A stretch of 64,000 nt of DNA from JAJTHJ01 sp046316025 (GTDB lineage: Bacteria > Pseudomonadota > Gammaproteobacteria > Burkholderiales > Burkholderiaceae_F). The DNA lies in contig JBKCXU010000159.1 of assembly GCA_046316025.1 (NCBI GenBank), positions 35,522 to 99,521 on the forward strand, in the 5' to 3' direction. Below are positions 1 through 7,596 of the stretch, in pieces. The translations under genes were made by a program, and so were the position numbers. How positions within the stretch are numbered: the stretch's first letter is position 1; the number at the start of each line of letters is the position of its first letter. The notes below the pieces were generated by a model, which worked only from the letters and a program-made list of their open reading frames with translations, was not told the origin of the DNA and made no database searches.

Positions 1-170
1 GAGGTCGCCGTGGTCTGGGCGATCTCGTCGACCGGGTGCGCGCACAGATGCTCGCGCAGGCGCTCGGTCAGACCCGCCATGCGCAGCACGCGGGCATGGC
101 AAGCCTGCCACAGCGCGAGCGGCTGGTCGAAGCCGGCCGCTGGGGTGCGAAAGTCGATGGTTTGCGTCAT
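1..170 (-). CDS. Hemerythrin-like (HHE domain) protein, 5' part only
   Basis: The minus strand opens with ATG at 168-170 and reads MTQTIDFRTPAAGFDQPL, then ALWQACHARVLRMAGLTERL, and runs off the window edge after about 56 codons. The pattern DFRTPAAGFDQPL followed by CHxRV is the typical start of small betaproteobacterial hemerythrin HHE cation-binding proteins, in which the later helices carry the iron-binding His and Glu residues. Those residues lie outside the window, so metal binding is inferred from family resemblance only. A palindromic FNR/Dnr-like box lies about 60 bases upstream, which would fit expression under low oxygen or nitrosative conditions. Confidence 0.6.
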   Translation of the reverse strand, partial: MTQTIDFRTPAAGFDQPLALWQACHARVLRMAGLTERLREHLCAHPVDEIAQTTAT

Positions 171-231
171 CGTGTAGCCCGTGAAGCCATACCCGCAGCA
201 GTGCAGGCTAGAGGCCGTGGCTGGCGGCGAG

Positions 232-245
232 TTGACCGCGGTCAA
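232..245. promoter_or_regulatory. FNR/Dnr/Anr-like box
   Basis: TTGACCGCGGTCAA is a perfect palindrome, extended to 16 bases at 231-246. It fits the FNR/CRP-superfamily layout TTGAY-N4-RTCAA. Its centre is about 68 bases from the ATG of the hemerythrin-like gene on the minus strand, compatible with a class II position near -41.5 and a short leader. The match is seen directly; the regulator is inferred. Confidence 0.5.
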
Positions 246-404
246 CTTGGCGCGCCGCGCCGCGTCCGATCTGCGATCAGCCGGGCGAGCGCCTCGCCTT
301 GCACGCATCGCGGTGCGTACTCCGGCGGCACAGTGCGGACAGGACGTCGGTCGTGCCACGAACGGCGCTGGCAGCAAGAACACGCGGTCGGGGCGGGTTG
401 CCCC

Positions 405-418
405 TTGACTTCGGTCAG
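405..418. promoter_or_regulatory. Second FNR/Dnr-like box (one mismatch)
   Basis: TTGACTTCGGTCAG has the same 5-4-5 layout as the box at 232-245, with one mismatch in the right half-site. It lies just upstream of the narX-like remnant. Nitrate-regulator genes are commonly preceded by such sites. A single imperfect box is weak evidence by itself. Confidence 0.3.
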
Positions 419-448
419 ACATTTTCCGGCGCAAGCCCATACCCTGCG

Positions 449-724
449 CGCAGGTCTATCCAACAGCTTTGGCACCGCTCCACGCTGGTGCGCCTGAGCC
501 TCGTGCTGGGCGCGATCACGGCACTCGCCATCGGCGTGGTACTGCCCGCGGCGGTGGTGACCGAGCAGTCCACCGGCATGAGCAACAAGCTCATTGCGCG
601 CGCCCTGAGCATCCGCGAAGGCGCGGTCAAAGTGCACGTCAAGCACCGGCTGAGGAAGCTCGAATTCCGCTCGCGGGCAGAGGCGGCGGTGTGGGCGACG
701 GAGCTCGGATTGCGGCAGCAGTAG
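449..724 (+). pseudogene. narX-narL deletion remnant (NarX N-terminus fused to NarL C-terminal HTH)
   Basis: One open frame reads a NarX-like first membrane helix (RSTLVRLSLVLGAITALAI, then VVTEQST). It continues without a stop into the last 49 residues of a NarL-type response regulator (GMSNKLIARALSIREGAVKV, then HVKHRLRKL, then SRAEAAVWA). NarX normally continues through a P-box sensor and kinase of about 600 residues. NarL normally has a receiver domain and a full LuxR-type helix-turn-helix; here its first helix is gone. The simplest reading is one large in-frame deletion spanning most of a narX-narL pair, with a junction near 573-580. No convincing start or Shine-Dalgarno sequence is visible. 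An expressed membrane-tethered half-HTH is possible but unlikely to bind DNA. Confidence 0.55.
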
Positions 725-788
725 GGCGGTTGACTGTTGACTGTCGTCTGTTGTCTGTTGGCGTCGGCCCGGGTAGCGAGTCGAATCG

Positions 789-843
789 GCAACCGAAAGC
801 AGGCAACCGACAACCGACAACCGGCAACCGGCAACCGACAACC
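789..843. repeat. Degenerate CAACCG tandem repeat
   Basis: About seven imperfect copies of a 6-7 base CAACCG(A/G) unit follow one another. Just upstream, 729-760 carries a second low-complexity stretch built from TTGACTG/TTGTCTG. Both lie between the narXL remnant and the AAA ATPase gene. The pattern is a simple tandem repeat and lacks the conserved repeat and unique spacers of a CRISPR array. Confidence 0.7.
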
Positions 844-958
844 CCAAACCTTGGCACTCACCGCCTGCGAGTGCTGCATTGCCTTCACGGGATTCTCTTT
901 GGCAAGATCATGGCAAGCCCTTTGCTTGCTCATGTATCGCTCGCCCACGGAGGTCCGC

Positions 959-1954
959 ATGAATCTGCCGGCAACGATTCCCGCCCGTCCTGCGCTCGCC
1001 ATCGCCGGGTTCAAGGATGTGTACCAGGTTCCGCGCGTCGAAGAGGCGCTGGCCGACCTGCAAGAGCAGGGCGGCAACGCCAACGATCACCTGAAGGCCA
1101 CCTATGCCCGGATGATCAAGACGGGCGGCCAGCGGTTCTGCATCAAGCCGTCCGCGCTGCCGGATATCGACGCGCTGATCGAAGAGCTCCCCAACTTTAC
1201 CGAGCCGCTGGAGGACATCCGCCGCCAGCTGGTGCTGTGTCTGGCCACCGAGGACACGCTGGACCTGGAGCCGATCCTGCTGCTCGGCGAACCCGGCATC
1301 GGCAAGACGCACTTCGCGCGCCGCGTGGCCAGGCTGCTCGGCACCGGCTACAACTTCATCGGCATGAGTTCGCTCACCGCCGGCTGGATCCTCTCGGGCG
1401 CCAGCGCGCAGTGGAAGAACGCCAAGCCTGGCAAGGTATTCGATGCGCTGGTCAACGGCGACTACGCCAACCCGGTGATCGTCGTCGATGAGATCGACAA
1501 GGCCGGCGGCGACGCGCAGTACGACCCATTGGGTTCGCTCTACACGCTGCTGGAGCACGACACCGCCTGCGAGTTCATCGACGAATTTGCGGAGGTGCCG
1601 ATCGACGCCAGCGAGGTCGTCTGGGTGGCCACCGCCAACGAGGCGCGCGCCATTCCCGAGCCGATCCTTAACCGGATGAACGTCTACGAGATCGAAGCGC
1701 CCGACGCCGAGGGTGCGCGCCGCATCGCCGCCAGCATCTACCGCGAGCTGCGCGATGAGCACGCCTGGGGCAAGCTTTTCCCGGACGTGCTCGGCGATGG
1801 TGCGCTCGAGCGTCTGGCCAAACTCAAGCCGCGCGAGATGAGGCGCGTGATGCTGTCCGCCTTCGGCAACGCCAAGCTCGCCGGCCGGCACGAGGTGCGG
1901 GCCGAGGACGTCACCGACGAGCGCGTGGTCAAGAAGCCGCGGATCGGCTTCTGA
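959..1954 (+). CDS. Lon-like AAA family ATPase (no protease domain)
   Basis: This is a 331-residue cytoplasmic AAA+ ATPase. The Walker A loop GEPGIGKTH lies near residue 105 and the Walker B VIVVDEIDKA near 177. They are followed by a sensor-1-like VVWVATANEA and an arginine-rich LNRM segment, in the order seen in the ATPase module of Lon and MoxR relatives. The C-terminal small helical domain is present, but no Lon protease Ser/Lys dyad follows, so a chaperone or remodelling role is more likely than proteolysis. ATG 959 is chosen over upstream starts in the same frame because GGAGG at 950-954 sits at the right distance, and the upstream codons fall in the repeat region. The target is unknown and neighbours give no help. 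Confidence 0.75.
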   Translation: MNLPATIPARPALAIAGFKDVYQVPRVEEALADLQEQGGNANDHLKATYARMIKTGGQRFCIKPSALPDIDALIEELPNFTEPLEDIRRQLVLCLATEDTLDLEPILLLGEPGIGKTHFARRVARLLGTGYNFIGMSSLTAGWILSGASAQWKNAKPGKVFDALVNGDYANPVIVVDEIDKAGGDAQYDPLGSLYTLLEHDTACEFIDEFAEVPIDASEVVWVATANEARAIPEPILNRMNVYEIEAPDAEGARRIAASIYRELRDEHAWGKLFPDVLGDGALERLAKLKPREMRRVMLSAFGNAKLAGRHEVRAEDVTDERVVKKPRIGF

Positions 1955-1993
1955 TCGTCGGCGCGTAACGTGCTGCGCAGTTTGAGGTGTCGT

Positions 1994-2560
1994 TTACTGC
2001 GGCGTCGCTACGACGGTGATGGTGTCGCCGTAGGTTCTGGCCGGCAGGGTTTCGGGCATCGGCGTGTCCCGGTAGATTTGCGCTGCGATGTTGCCCGTGC
2101 CGCAGCTTGCTGGACTGGTTATGACATCTCCGTTGGGTACGGTCACGGAAAAGCTTCCACTGCCGCCGGGGTTCGAACCCAACGAGGGCCCTCGCGCGAG
2201 GTCGATCCGCAGTCGATAGGTCTCTTGCTCGTTGGCTGGAGTCTTCATGATCCAGTTGACGGTGCCGTCGGCGCCGTTGCTCGAGTTAACTGACAACCCG
2301 ACAGAACCGCCGTAGGTATCGACGACACAGAAAGTCATCGTGGCGCCGATCGATGCGGGATTGAACTGCGGATGGGTCGCGTTGCTGAAGGTCACATCGC
2401 TCACGTTGAGGATCTGGACTCTTCTGGGAATGGCTGGTCCTTGCCCGGTGATGTTGAAGGTGGCGGTCGATGCCGTCGTCGACAACTCGCCTTGTGTGGC
2501 CGCTTCGATCGCAGAGCTCAGCGATAACCCGGTGGCCAGGGCGATGATCAGCTTTTTCAT
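1994..2560 (-). CDS. Secreted fimbrial/spore-coat-U-like protein
   Basis: The 188-residue product starts with a clear Sec signal peptide (MKKLIIALATGLSLSSA, cleavage near IEA-A). The rest is rich in Thr, Ser, Gly and alternating hydrophobics, consistent with a beta-sandwich. It has two cysteines and ends in ITVVATPQ, a last strand resembling those of CsuA/B or SCPU-type pilins. Proteins of that family are assembled by a periplasmic chaperone and an outer-membrane usher, but neither is encoded nearby, so this would be an orphan subunit. Family assignment rests on general pattern, not on a diagnostic motif; it could be another secreted beta protein. It is convergent with the AAA ATPase gene. 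Confidence 0.5.
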   Translation of the reverse strand: MKKLIIALATGLSLSSAIEAATQGELSTTASTATFNITGQGPAIPRRVQILNVSDVTFSNATHPQFNPASIGATMTFCVVDTYGGSVGLSVNSSNGADGTVNWIMKTPANEQETYRLRIDLARGPSLGSNPGGSGSFSVTVPNGDVITSPASCGTGNIAAQIYRDTPMPETLPARTYGDTITVVATPQ

Positions 2561-2827
2561 TGATGTCCTTCCGTGTGGTGGATGTGGTCGGGTGCTCGCC
2601 GTTGCGAGCCGCAGTCTTGCCTGCCAATGTTGACAGTTCCGTCGGCTCTCGGGCAGTGCAGTAACGCACCGGCACTGTTGCTAAAGTCACTCTTGCTGCG
2701 TCTACTGCCGCTCTCGCGTGAGCCGCTCCCACTCGGCCGTCGGCGGGGAAGATCGAGACGCTCTGCGACTGATCAACGGTCTTGTCGAGGCATCCGCCTA
2801 GACTGACAACTGCTTGGGCAAAATCGG

Positions 2828-4393
2828 ATGTCGAGAATGGGGAATGCGAAGTCCGGCGAGGGGTTGGAAACGCTGCGTGCGTTGCGCGCTCGGGCGCTGC
2901 TGGGCGGCGGCGAAAAGCGCATCGCGCAGCAACACGCCCGCGGCAAGCTCACCGCGCGCGAGCGGCTGGCGCTGCTGCTGGACGAAGGGTCGTTTCAGGA
3001 AGTCGGCGCGCTGGCCACTCACAGCCTGAGCGACTTCGGCCTGGATCGACAACGCTACCCCGGCGACGGCGTGGTCACCGGCTTCGGCAAGATCAACGGG
3101 CGGCGGGTTGCGGTGTTCGCGCAGGACTTCACCGTGCTGGGCGGGTCGTTTTCCGAAGTGCAGGCCAACAAAATCTGCCGCATTCAGGACCTGGCGCGCG
3201 AGTCGGGCATCCCGATCATCGGACTGAAAGACTCCGGCGGCGCGCGCATCCAGGAAGGCGTGCGCAGCCTCGCCGCCTACGGCGAGGTGTTCGTCCGCAA
3301 CGTGCTCGCCTCCGGCGTGGTGCCGCAGATTTCGGTGATCCTCGGTCCCTGCGCGGGCGGGGCGGTGTACTCGCCGGCGCTGACCGACTTCACGATCATG
3401 GCCGCGGGCAGCAGCATGTTCCTCACCGGGCCGGACGTGATCAAGTCCGTCACCGGCGAGTCGGTCACCGCGCAAGACCTGGGCGGCCCGGCCGTGCACA
3501 TGATGCGTAGCGGGGTGGCACACCTCGAAGCGGAGTCCGAAGCCGCTGCGCTGCGCCTGGCCAAGCATTTACTTTCGTACCTCCCGCAGAACAACAGCGA
3601 AGACCCGCCGCAGGTGGCGCCGGAAGACGCGGTGGAGCGGATGGACGCCGCGCTCGACGCGCTGATCCCGTCCAGCGAGAACACCCCCTACGACGTGCGC
3701 GACGCACTGGCGGCGATCTTCGACCGCGGCAGCCTGCTGGAGATTCACCCGCAGTACGCGCCGAACGCGGTGGTCGCGTTTGCGCGGCTGGACGGCTACT
3801 CGGTCGGCATCGTCGCCAACCAGCCCGCCTACATGGCCGGTGCGCTCGACATCGACGCCAGCGACAAGATCTCGCGCTTCATCCGCATCTGCGACGCGTA
3901 CAACGTGCCGATCGTCACCTGTGTCGATTGCCCGGGTTTTTTGCCCGGCACCGATCAGGAGTACCGCGGCGTGATCCGCCACGGCGCCAAGATCATCTAC
4001 GCCTACTGCGAGGCCACCGTGCCCAAGGTGTCGGTGGTGCTGCGCAAGGCGATGGGCGGCTCCTACGTGGCGATGAGTTCCAAGCAGATGCGCACCGACA
4101 TGGCCTTTGCGTGGCCGACTGCGCAGATCGCGGTGATGGGCGCGGAGCCGGCGGTGCGCGTGCTGTACCGCGAAGAAGTCGCCCGGGCCGCCGACCCCGC
4201 CGCGCGCGAGCGCGAGTTGATCGCCGAGTACCGCGAGAAGTTCTTCAACCCGTATCGGGCGGCAGATGTGGGGCAGATCGACGAAGTGATCGAGCCGCAC
4301 GAAACCCGCCCGCGGCTCGTGCGCGCGCTGGAGATTCTGCGCACCAAGGTGCAGCAGAACCCGCCGCGCAAGCACGGCTTGATTCCCACCTAA
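2828..4393 (+). CDS. mmdA: Methylmalonyl-CoA decarboxylase alpha (carboxyltransferase) subunit
   Basis: The 521-residue protein has the paired crotonase-fold carboxyltransferase domains of acyl-CoA carboxylases. Visible landmarks are GGGEKRIAQQHARGKLTARE near the start, the oxyanion-hole segments DSGGARIQEGV and GPCAGGAVYSPAL in the first half, and DCPGFLPGTDQEYRGVIRHG and KAMGGSYVAMSSK in the second. Alone this could be propionyl-CoA carboxylase beta. Following genes for an OadG-like subunit, a free biotin carrier and a membrane beta subunit make it the carboxyltransferase of a Na+-pumping decarboxylase. Length matches MmdA (about 510-525). It would move CO2 from (S)-methylmalonyl-CoA to biotin, giving propionyl-CoA. 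ATG 2837 is an equally possible start; neither has a strong Shine-Dalgarno. Confidence 0.85.
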   Translation: MSRMGNAKSGEGLETLRALRARALLGGGEKRIAQQHARGKLTARERLALLLDEGSFQEVGALATHSLSDFGLDRQRYPGDGVVTGFGKINGRRVAVFAQDFTVLGGSFSEVQANKICRIQDLARESGIPIIGLKDSGGARIQEGVRSLAAYGEVFVRNVLASGVVPQISVILGPCAGGAVYSPALTDFTIMAAGSSMFLTGPDVIKSVTGESVTAQDLGGPAVHMMRSGVAHLEAESEAAALRLAKHLLSYLPQNNSEDPPQVAPEDAVERMDAALDALIPSSENTPYDVRDALAAIFDRGSLLEIHPQYAPNAVVAFARLDGYSVGIVANQPAYMAGALDIDASDKISRFIRICDAYNVPIVTCVDCPGFLPGTDQEYRGVIRHGAKIIYAYCEATVPKVSVVLRKAMGGSYVAMSSKQMRTDMAFAWPTAQIAVMGAEPAVRVLYREEVARAADPAARERELIAEYREKFFNPYRAADVGQIDEVIEPHETRPRLVRALEILRTKVQQNPPRKHGLIPT

Positions 4394-4405
4394 CCGGTGC
4401 CGGCC

Positions 4406-4759
4406 ATGGACAACCTCGCTTGGGGCTTGCAGATGACCGCGCTCGGCATGGGCCTGGTCTTCGGGCTGCTGGCGCTGTTATGGGCGCTGCTGACGCTGGT
4501 GCTCAAGTTCGACCGCGAGCCGGCCGCCGTCGAGGAGACCGTGGAGCCTGTGGCGGAGACGCCGCCGCCCGTACCCGCGGGGATGGACTCCGCACTGGTG
4601 GCGGCCATTGTCGCTGCAGTGCTCCAGCACAAGGCGCAAGCGCGGCGCGAGGCGGCGGCAACGGCGCGCACCACCCGGCCCGGCAGCCAGTTGTACGCAT
4701 CGCGCTGGGTGGCCGCCGGCCGCGTGCGGCAGACGCGGGCATGGACGAGAGGCAGGTAG
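4406..4759 (+). CDS. mmdD: Decarboxylase membrane-anchor subunit (OadG/MmdD-like)
   Basis: This is a small (117-residue) single-span membrane protein. A hydrophobic helix (LGMGLVFGLLALLWALLTLV) at the N-terminus is followed by a Glu/Pro-rich linker and a basic C-terminus with SRWVAAGRVRQTRAW. That tail resembles the end of oxaloacetate decarboxylase gamma and the short epsilon subunit of Veillonella methylmalonyl-CoA decarboxylase. The family holds the carboxyltransferase and biotin carrier to the membrane beta subunit. ATG 4406 is preferred to a GTG at 4397, because it begins MDNLAWGLQMTALGMG directly before the helix. It lies 12 bases after mmdA and 3 bases before mmdC. Confidence 0.75.
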   Translation: MDNLAWGLQMTALGMGLVFGLLALLWALLTLVLKFDREPAAVEETVEPVAETPPPVPAGMDSALVAAIVAAVLQHKAQARREAAATARTTRPGSQLYASRWVAAGRVRQTRAWTRGR

Positions 4760-4762
4760 ACA

Positions 4763-5239
4763 ATGCGCCGCTACACCTTGACCATCGACGACCGCGAGTT
4801 TGTGGTCGATGTGGACGACCTCGCCGCCGACCGCTTTGCGGTGCGGGTCGGTGAGCAGGACTACGAGGTCAAGCTCGCCGGCGCAGAAGACCTGTCGCGC
4901 GCCAGCATCACGCCGCAGGTCGGCTCGCCGGCGGCGGCTTCGGGTCCTGCGGCGGTCGCCACCCCTGCGCCGGCGCCGCGCGCAATGCCTGCGCGTGCTG
5001 CGACCGCGGGCGGCAACGCCGACACGCTCAAGGCGCCGATGCCCGGCCTGATTCTCGAGGTCTCCGTCAAACCCGGCGCCACCGTCGAACGCGGCCAGGC
5101 ACTCGCCGTGCTGGAGGCGATGAAGATGCAAAACGCGATCCGTTCGCCGCGGTCCGGGCGCATTGCGCAGGTGTTCGTCGCCGCCGGCCAAAGCGTGGCG
5201 CACGGCGAGCCGCTGCTCGCGTTTGAGCCGGGCGCATGA
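4763..5239 (+). CDS. mmdC: Biotin carrier subunit of the decarboxylase
   Basis: The 158-residue protein has an N-terminal region typical of decarboxylase biotin carriers (YTLTIDDREFVVDVDDL), an Ala/Pro-rich flexible linker at about residues 55-85, and a C-terminal biotinyl domain. The biotinylation motif EAMKM places the modified lysine at residue 121, and the surrounding beta-barrel hairpin (APMPGLI, then VKPGATVERGQ) is intact. The linker lets the biotin swing between the carboxyltransferase MmdA and the membrane decarboxylase MmdB. The stop overlaps the mmdB start (ATGA), so translation is probably coupled. A biotin ligase must act on it; none is in the window. Confidence 0.9.
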   Translation: MRRYTLTIDDREFVVDVDDLAADRFAVRVGEQDYEVKLAGAEDLSRASITPQVGSPAAASGPAAVATPAPAPRAMPARAATAGGNADTLKAPMPGLILEVSVKPGATVERGQALAVLEAMKMQNAIRSPRSGRIAQVFVAAGQSVAHGEPLLAFEPGA

Positions 5240-6357
5240 ACGGCGACAGCCTCGCCCTGCTGATGCAGGGCTTGACGCACGTCACGCCGCAGTCGCTGAC
5301 GATGATCGGCGTGGCGCTGGTGCTGCTGTATCTGGGCATCGCCAAGGACTACGAGCCGCTGCTGCTGGTGCCGATCGGCGCCGGCTGCCTGCTCGCCAAT
5401 CTGCCGCTGTCGCCGCTGATCGCCGAGGACGGCATGTTGCGCGTGCTCTACAACATGGGCATCGGCAACGAGTTGTTCCCACTGCTGATCTTCATCGGTA
5501 TTGGCGCGCTCACCGACTTCGGCCCGCTGCTGGAGAACCCGAAGATGGTGCTGCTCGGCGCCGCCGGGCAGTTCGGCATCTTTCTGACGTTGATCTTGGC
5601 ACTCCTGCTGGGGTTCTCGCAGCCCGAGGCGGCCTCGATCGGCATCATCGGCGCCATCGACGGGCCGACCTCGATCTACGTCTCCGGCATCCTCGCCCCG
5701 CACCTGCTCGGGCCGATCGCGGTGGCCGCCTATAGCTACATGGCGCTGGTGCCGATCATCATGCCGCCGATCATGCGGCTGCTGACCACGGAGAAAGAGC
5801 GGCGCATCCGCATGGTCTACAGCCAGCGCAAGATCAGCCGCCGCACGCGCATCCTGTTTCCGATCGTGGTCACCGTGCTGGTCGGCACGCTGGTGCCGTT
5901 TGCCACACCGCTGATCGGCATGCTGATGCTCGGCAACCTGATGAAGGAGTCCGGCGCGGTCGAACGCTTGACCAAGGCCTCGTCGCAGGAGATCGCCAAC
6001 GTGGTGACGCTCTTTCTCGGGCTGGCGATCGGCTCGACGATGGTCGGCGCCGAGTTCCTCAAGCCCGCCACCCTGGCCGTGATGGCGCTCGGCATCGTCG
6101 CGTTCGGCGTGGACACCGCCGCCGGCGTGCTGTTCGGCAAGCTGCTCAACGTGCTGTCCGGCGGCAAGTTCAACCCGCTGATCGGCGCCGCCGGCATCAG
6201 CGCCTTCCCGATGGCCGCGCGCGTCGTGCAGCGCGTGGCGGCGAAGGAGGACTTCGAGAACTTCGTGCTGATGCACGCGATGGGCGCCAACGCCGCCGGC
6301 CAGGTGGCAAGTGTGGTGGCCGGCGGCGTGTTGCTCGCGCTGATGGGCGCGAAATAG
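5236..6357 (+). CDS. mmdB: Na+-translocating decarboxylase beta subunit
   Basis: This is a 373-residue polytopic membrane protein of the OadB/MmdB/GcdB family. It decarboxylates carboxybiotin and couples this to export of Na+. Family signatures include the ELFPLLIFIGIGALTDFGPL segment in the first half, DGPTSIYVSG in the re-entrant region and NPLIGAAGISAFPMAARVVQ near the C-terminus, with about nine to ten hydrophobic segments. The start overlaps mmdC. As last gene of mmdADCB it completes an enzyme that turns methylmalonyl-CoA decarboxylation into a sodium gradient. Substrate assignment rests on MmdA; an OadB-type subunit alone would not distinguish methylmalonyl-CoA from oxaloacetate or glutaconyl-CoA. 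Confidence 0.9.
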   Translation: MNGDSLALLMQGLTHVTPQSLTMIGVALVLLYLGIAKDYEPLLLVPIGAGCLLANLPLSPLIAEDGMLRVLYNMGIGNELFPLLIFIGIGALTDFGPLLENPKMVLLGAAGQFGIFLTLILALLLGFSQPEAASIGIIGAIDGPTSIYVSGILAPHLLGPIAVAAYSYMALVPIIMPPIMRLLTTEKERRIRMVYSQRKISRRTRILFPIVVTVLVGTLVPFATPLIGMLMLGNLMKESGAVERLTKASSQEIANVVTLFLGLAIGSTMVGAEFLKPATLAVMALGIVAFGVDTAAGVLFGKLLNVLSGGKFNPLIGAAGISAFPMAARVVQRVAAKEDFENFVLMHAMGANAAGQVASVVAGGVLLALMGAK

Positions 6358-6369
6358 GTCGTTGGCCGT

Positions 6370-6405
6370 AATCCGCGATCGGTTGTCGTCAACGGATCGC
6401 GGATT
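6370..6405. terminator. Hairpin between convergent mmdB and ABC permease genes
   Basis: AATCCGCGATC at 6370-6380 pairs perfectly with GATCGCGGATT at 6395-6405. Inside, GTTG pairs with CAAC around a TCGT tetraloop. It lies in the 60-base gap between two convergent stop codons. There is no T-tract on either side, so it may act as a bidirectional RNA 3' end or mRNA-stabilising hairpin rather than a classic intrinsic terminator. Confidence 0.55.
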
Positions 6406-6417
6406 CCGGAAAACGGA

Positions 6418-7596
6418 TCACGTTCTTCCGAACAACACCGCCTCGCGCCGCAGCAGCCGCGCCATCACGATCAAGCACACCGCGGCACCCGCCAGCGCCA
6501 CGGCGCCGGGGATCAGCAGCTCGGCAGCGCCAACGGCCTCGCCGCGCAGCGCCTTCAGCAGCACCGTCAACTGGCCGATGGCCGGCGCCCAAAGCTGCCA
6601 GGCGGCATCGCGCGTGGTCATGAACACCGGCACGATGGCCGAGAACTGCACCGCCATGGCGATGTAGGTGACGTAGGTCTGCGCTTCCTTGTAGCTGCGG
6701 CCGAAGGTCGCGGCCAGCATGTTGGCGGCGGCCATCAGCGCGGCGAAGGGCAGCAGCAGCGCGCAGAAGATGGCGACCTCGCGCCAGTCCAGTTGCATCA
6801 GCGCGGCCAGCGTCTCGTTGGTCACCGCACGCATCGACACCATGAAGCCCAGCATCGTCACCAGGACGATTGCCAGCGAGTAGCACATCACCACCGCCCA
6901 CTTGCCGATTACCAACGCGCCGGCGGAGATCGGGTTGGCCATCAAGGGTTCGAGCGAGCCACGCTCGCGCTCGCCGGCGGAGACGTCGATCGCCACCGAC
7001 AGCGCGCCAAACACGGCGGCCAGCAGCGCCATCCACGGCACGATGAAGAGCAACTGCGCGCCGCGAGCCTGCGCCGGGGCGAGGTCGATCTCCTCGATCT
7101 CCAGCGGCGCCAGCAACTGCGGCGCCACGCCGCGCGCCAGCAGCCGCTGGGCGCCAAGCTCGCGGTTGAAGCCCTGCACCAGCCGCAGCGTTGTGCGCAC
7201 CACGGCGCCGGCCTTGTCGTGGCTTTCGTCGTAGTGCGCCTCGACGGTGACGGTGGCGCCGGTGGCCAGACGCGCCTCGAAGTCTTCCGGCGGCACCAGC
7301 ACCGCGTTCTGCAACCGGCCATTGCGCAACTGTGCCGCCCAGTCGTCCGGCGCCGGCGTGACCGTGGCGCCGGCCCGCTCCAGAAAGTTGACGAGCGTGG
7401 GTGCCCGTTCGGGCGCCAACATCACCACTTCGCGGCGCTCGACGCGCTCCTCGACGCTGGCGATGAAGTTCGACAGGAGCACAAACACCACCGGCCCGGA
7501 GAACAGCGACACCGCCAGCGCAATCATCCAGGTGCGCCGGTCGCGCACGGCATCGCGCAGCTCCTTCCAGAAGACGGCACGCAGGACGCCGGTCAT
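6418..7596 (-). CDS. ABC-2 type exporter permease (NatB-like)
   Basis: The 392-residue membrane protein has an N-terminal helix after a short basic cytoplasmic part (VFWKELRDAVRDRRTWM). A large extracytoplasmic domain (about residues 45-190) and five or six C-terminal helices follow, including the ABC-2 signature region ERERGSLEPLMANPISAGAL. This is the NatB/YhaP layout, in which the permease pairs with one soluble ATPase to export a substrate (Na+ in Bacillus NatAB). The start overlaps the stop of the ATPase gene by 4 bases (ATGA), so the two are coupled. The substrate cannot be told from sequence; sodium would fit the adjacent Na+ decarboxylase, but that is speculation. Confidence 0.8.
   Translation of the reverse strand: MTGVLRAVFWKELRDAVRDRRTWMIALAVSLFSGPVVFVLLSNFIASVEERVERREVVMLAPERAPTLVNFLERAGATVTPAPDDWAAQLRNGRLQNAVLVPPEDFEARLATGATVTVEAHYDESHDKAGAVVRTTLRLVQGFNRELGAQRLLARGVAPQLLAPLEIEEIDLAPAQARGAQLLFIVPWMALLAAVFGALSVAIDVSAGERERGSLEPLMANPISAGALVIGKWAVVMCYSLAIVLVTMLGFMVSMRAVTNETLAALMQLDWREVAIFCALLLPFAALMAAANMLAATFGRSYKEAQTYVTYIAMAVQFSAIVPVFMTTRDAAWQLWAPAIGQLTVLLKALRGEAVGAAELLIPGAVALAGAAVCLIVMARLLRREAVLFGRT

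Noticed and set aside
789..843. Possible CRISPR array
   Set aside because: Units of 6-7 bases with no spacers; it is a simple degenerate tandem repeat.
2828..4393. Propionyl-CoA carboxylase beta subunit
   Set aside because: Motifs alone fit, but no biotin carboxylase gene is adjacent, and OadG-, biotin-carrier- and OadB-type genes follow, which define a decarboxylase.
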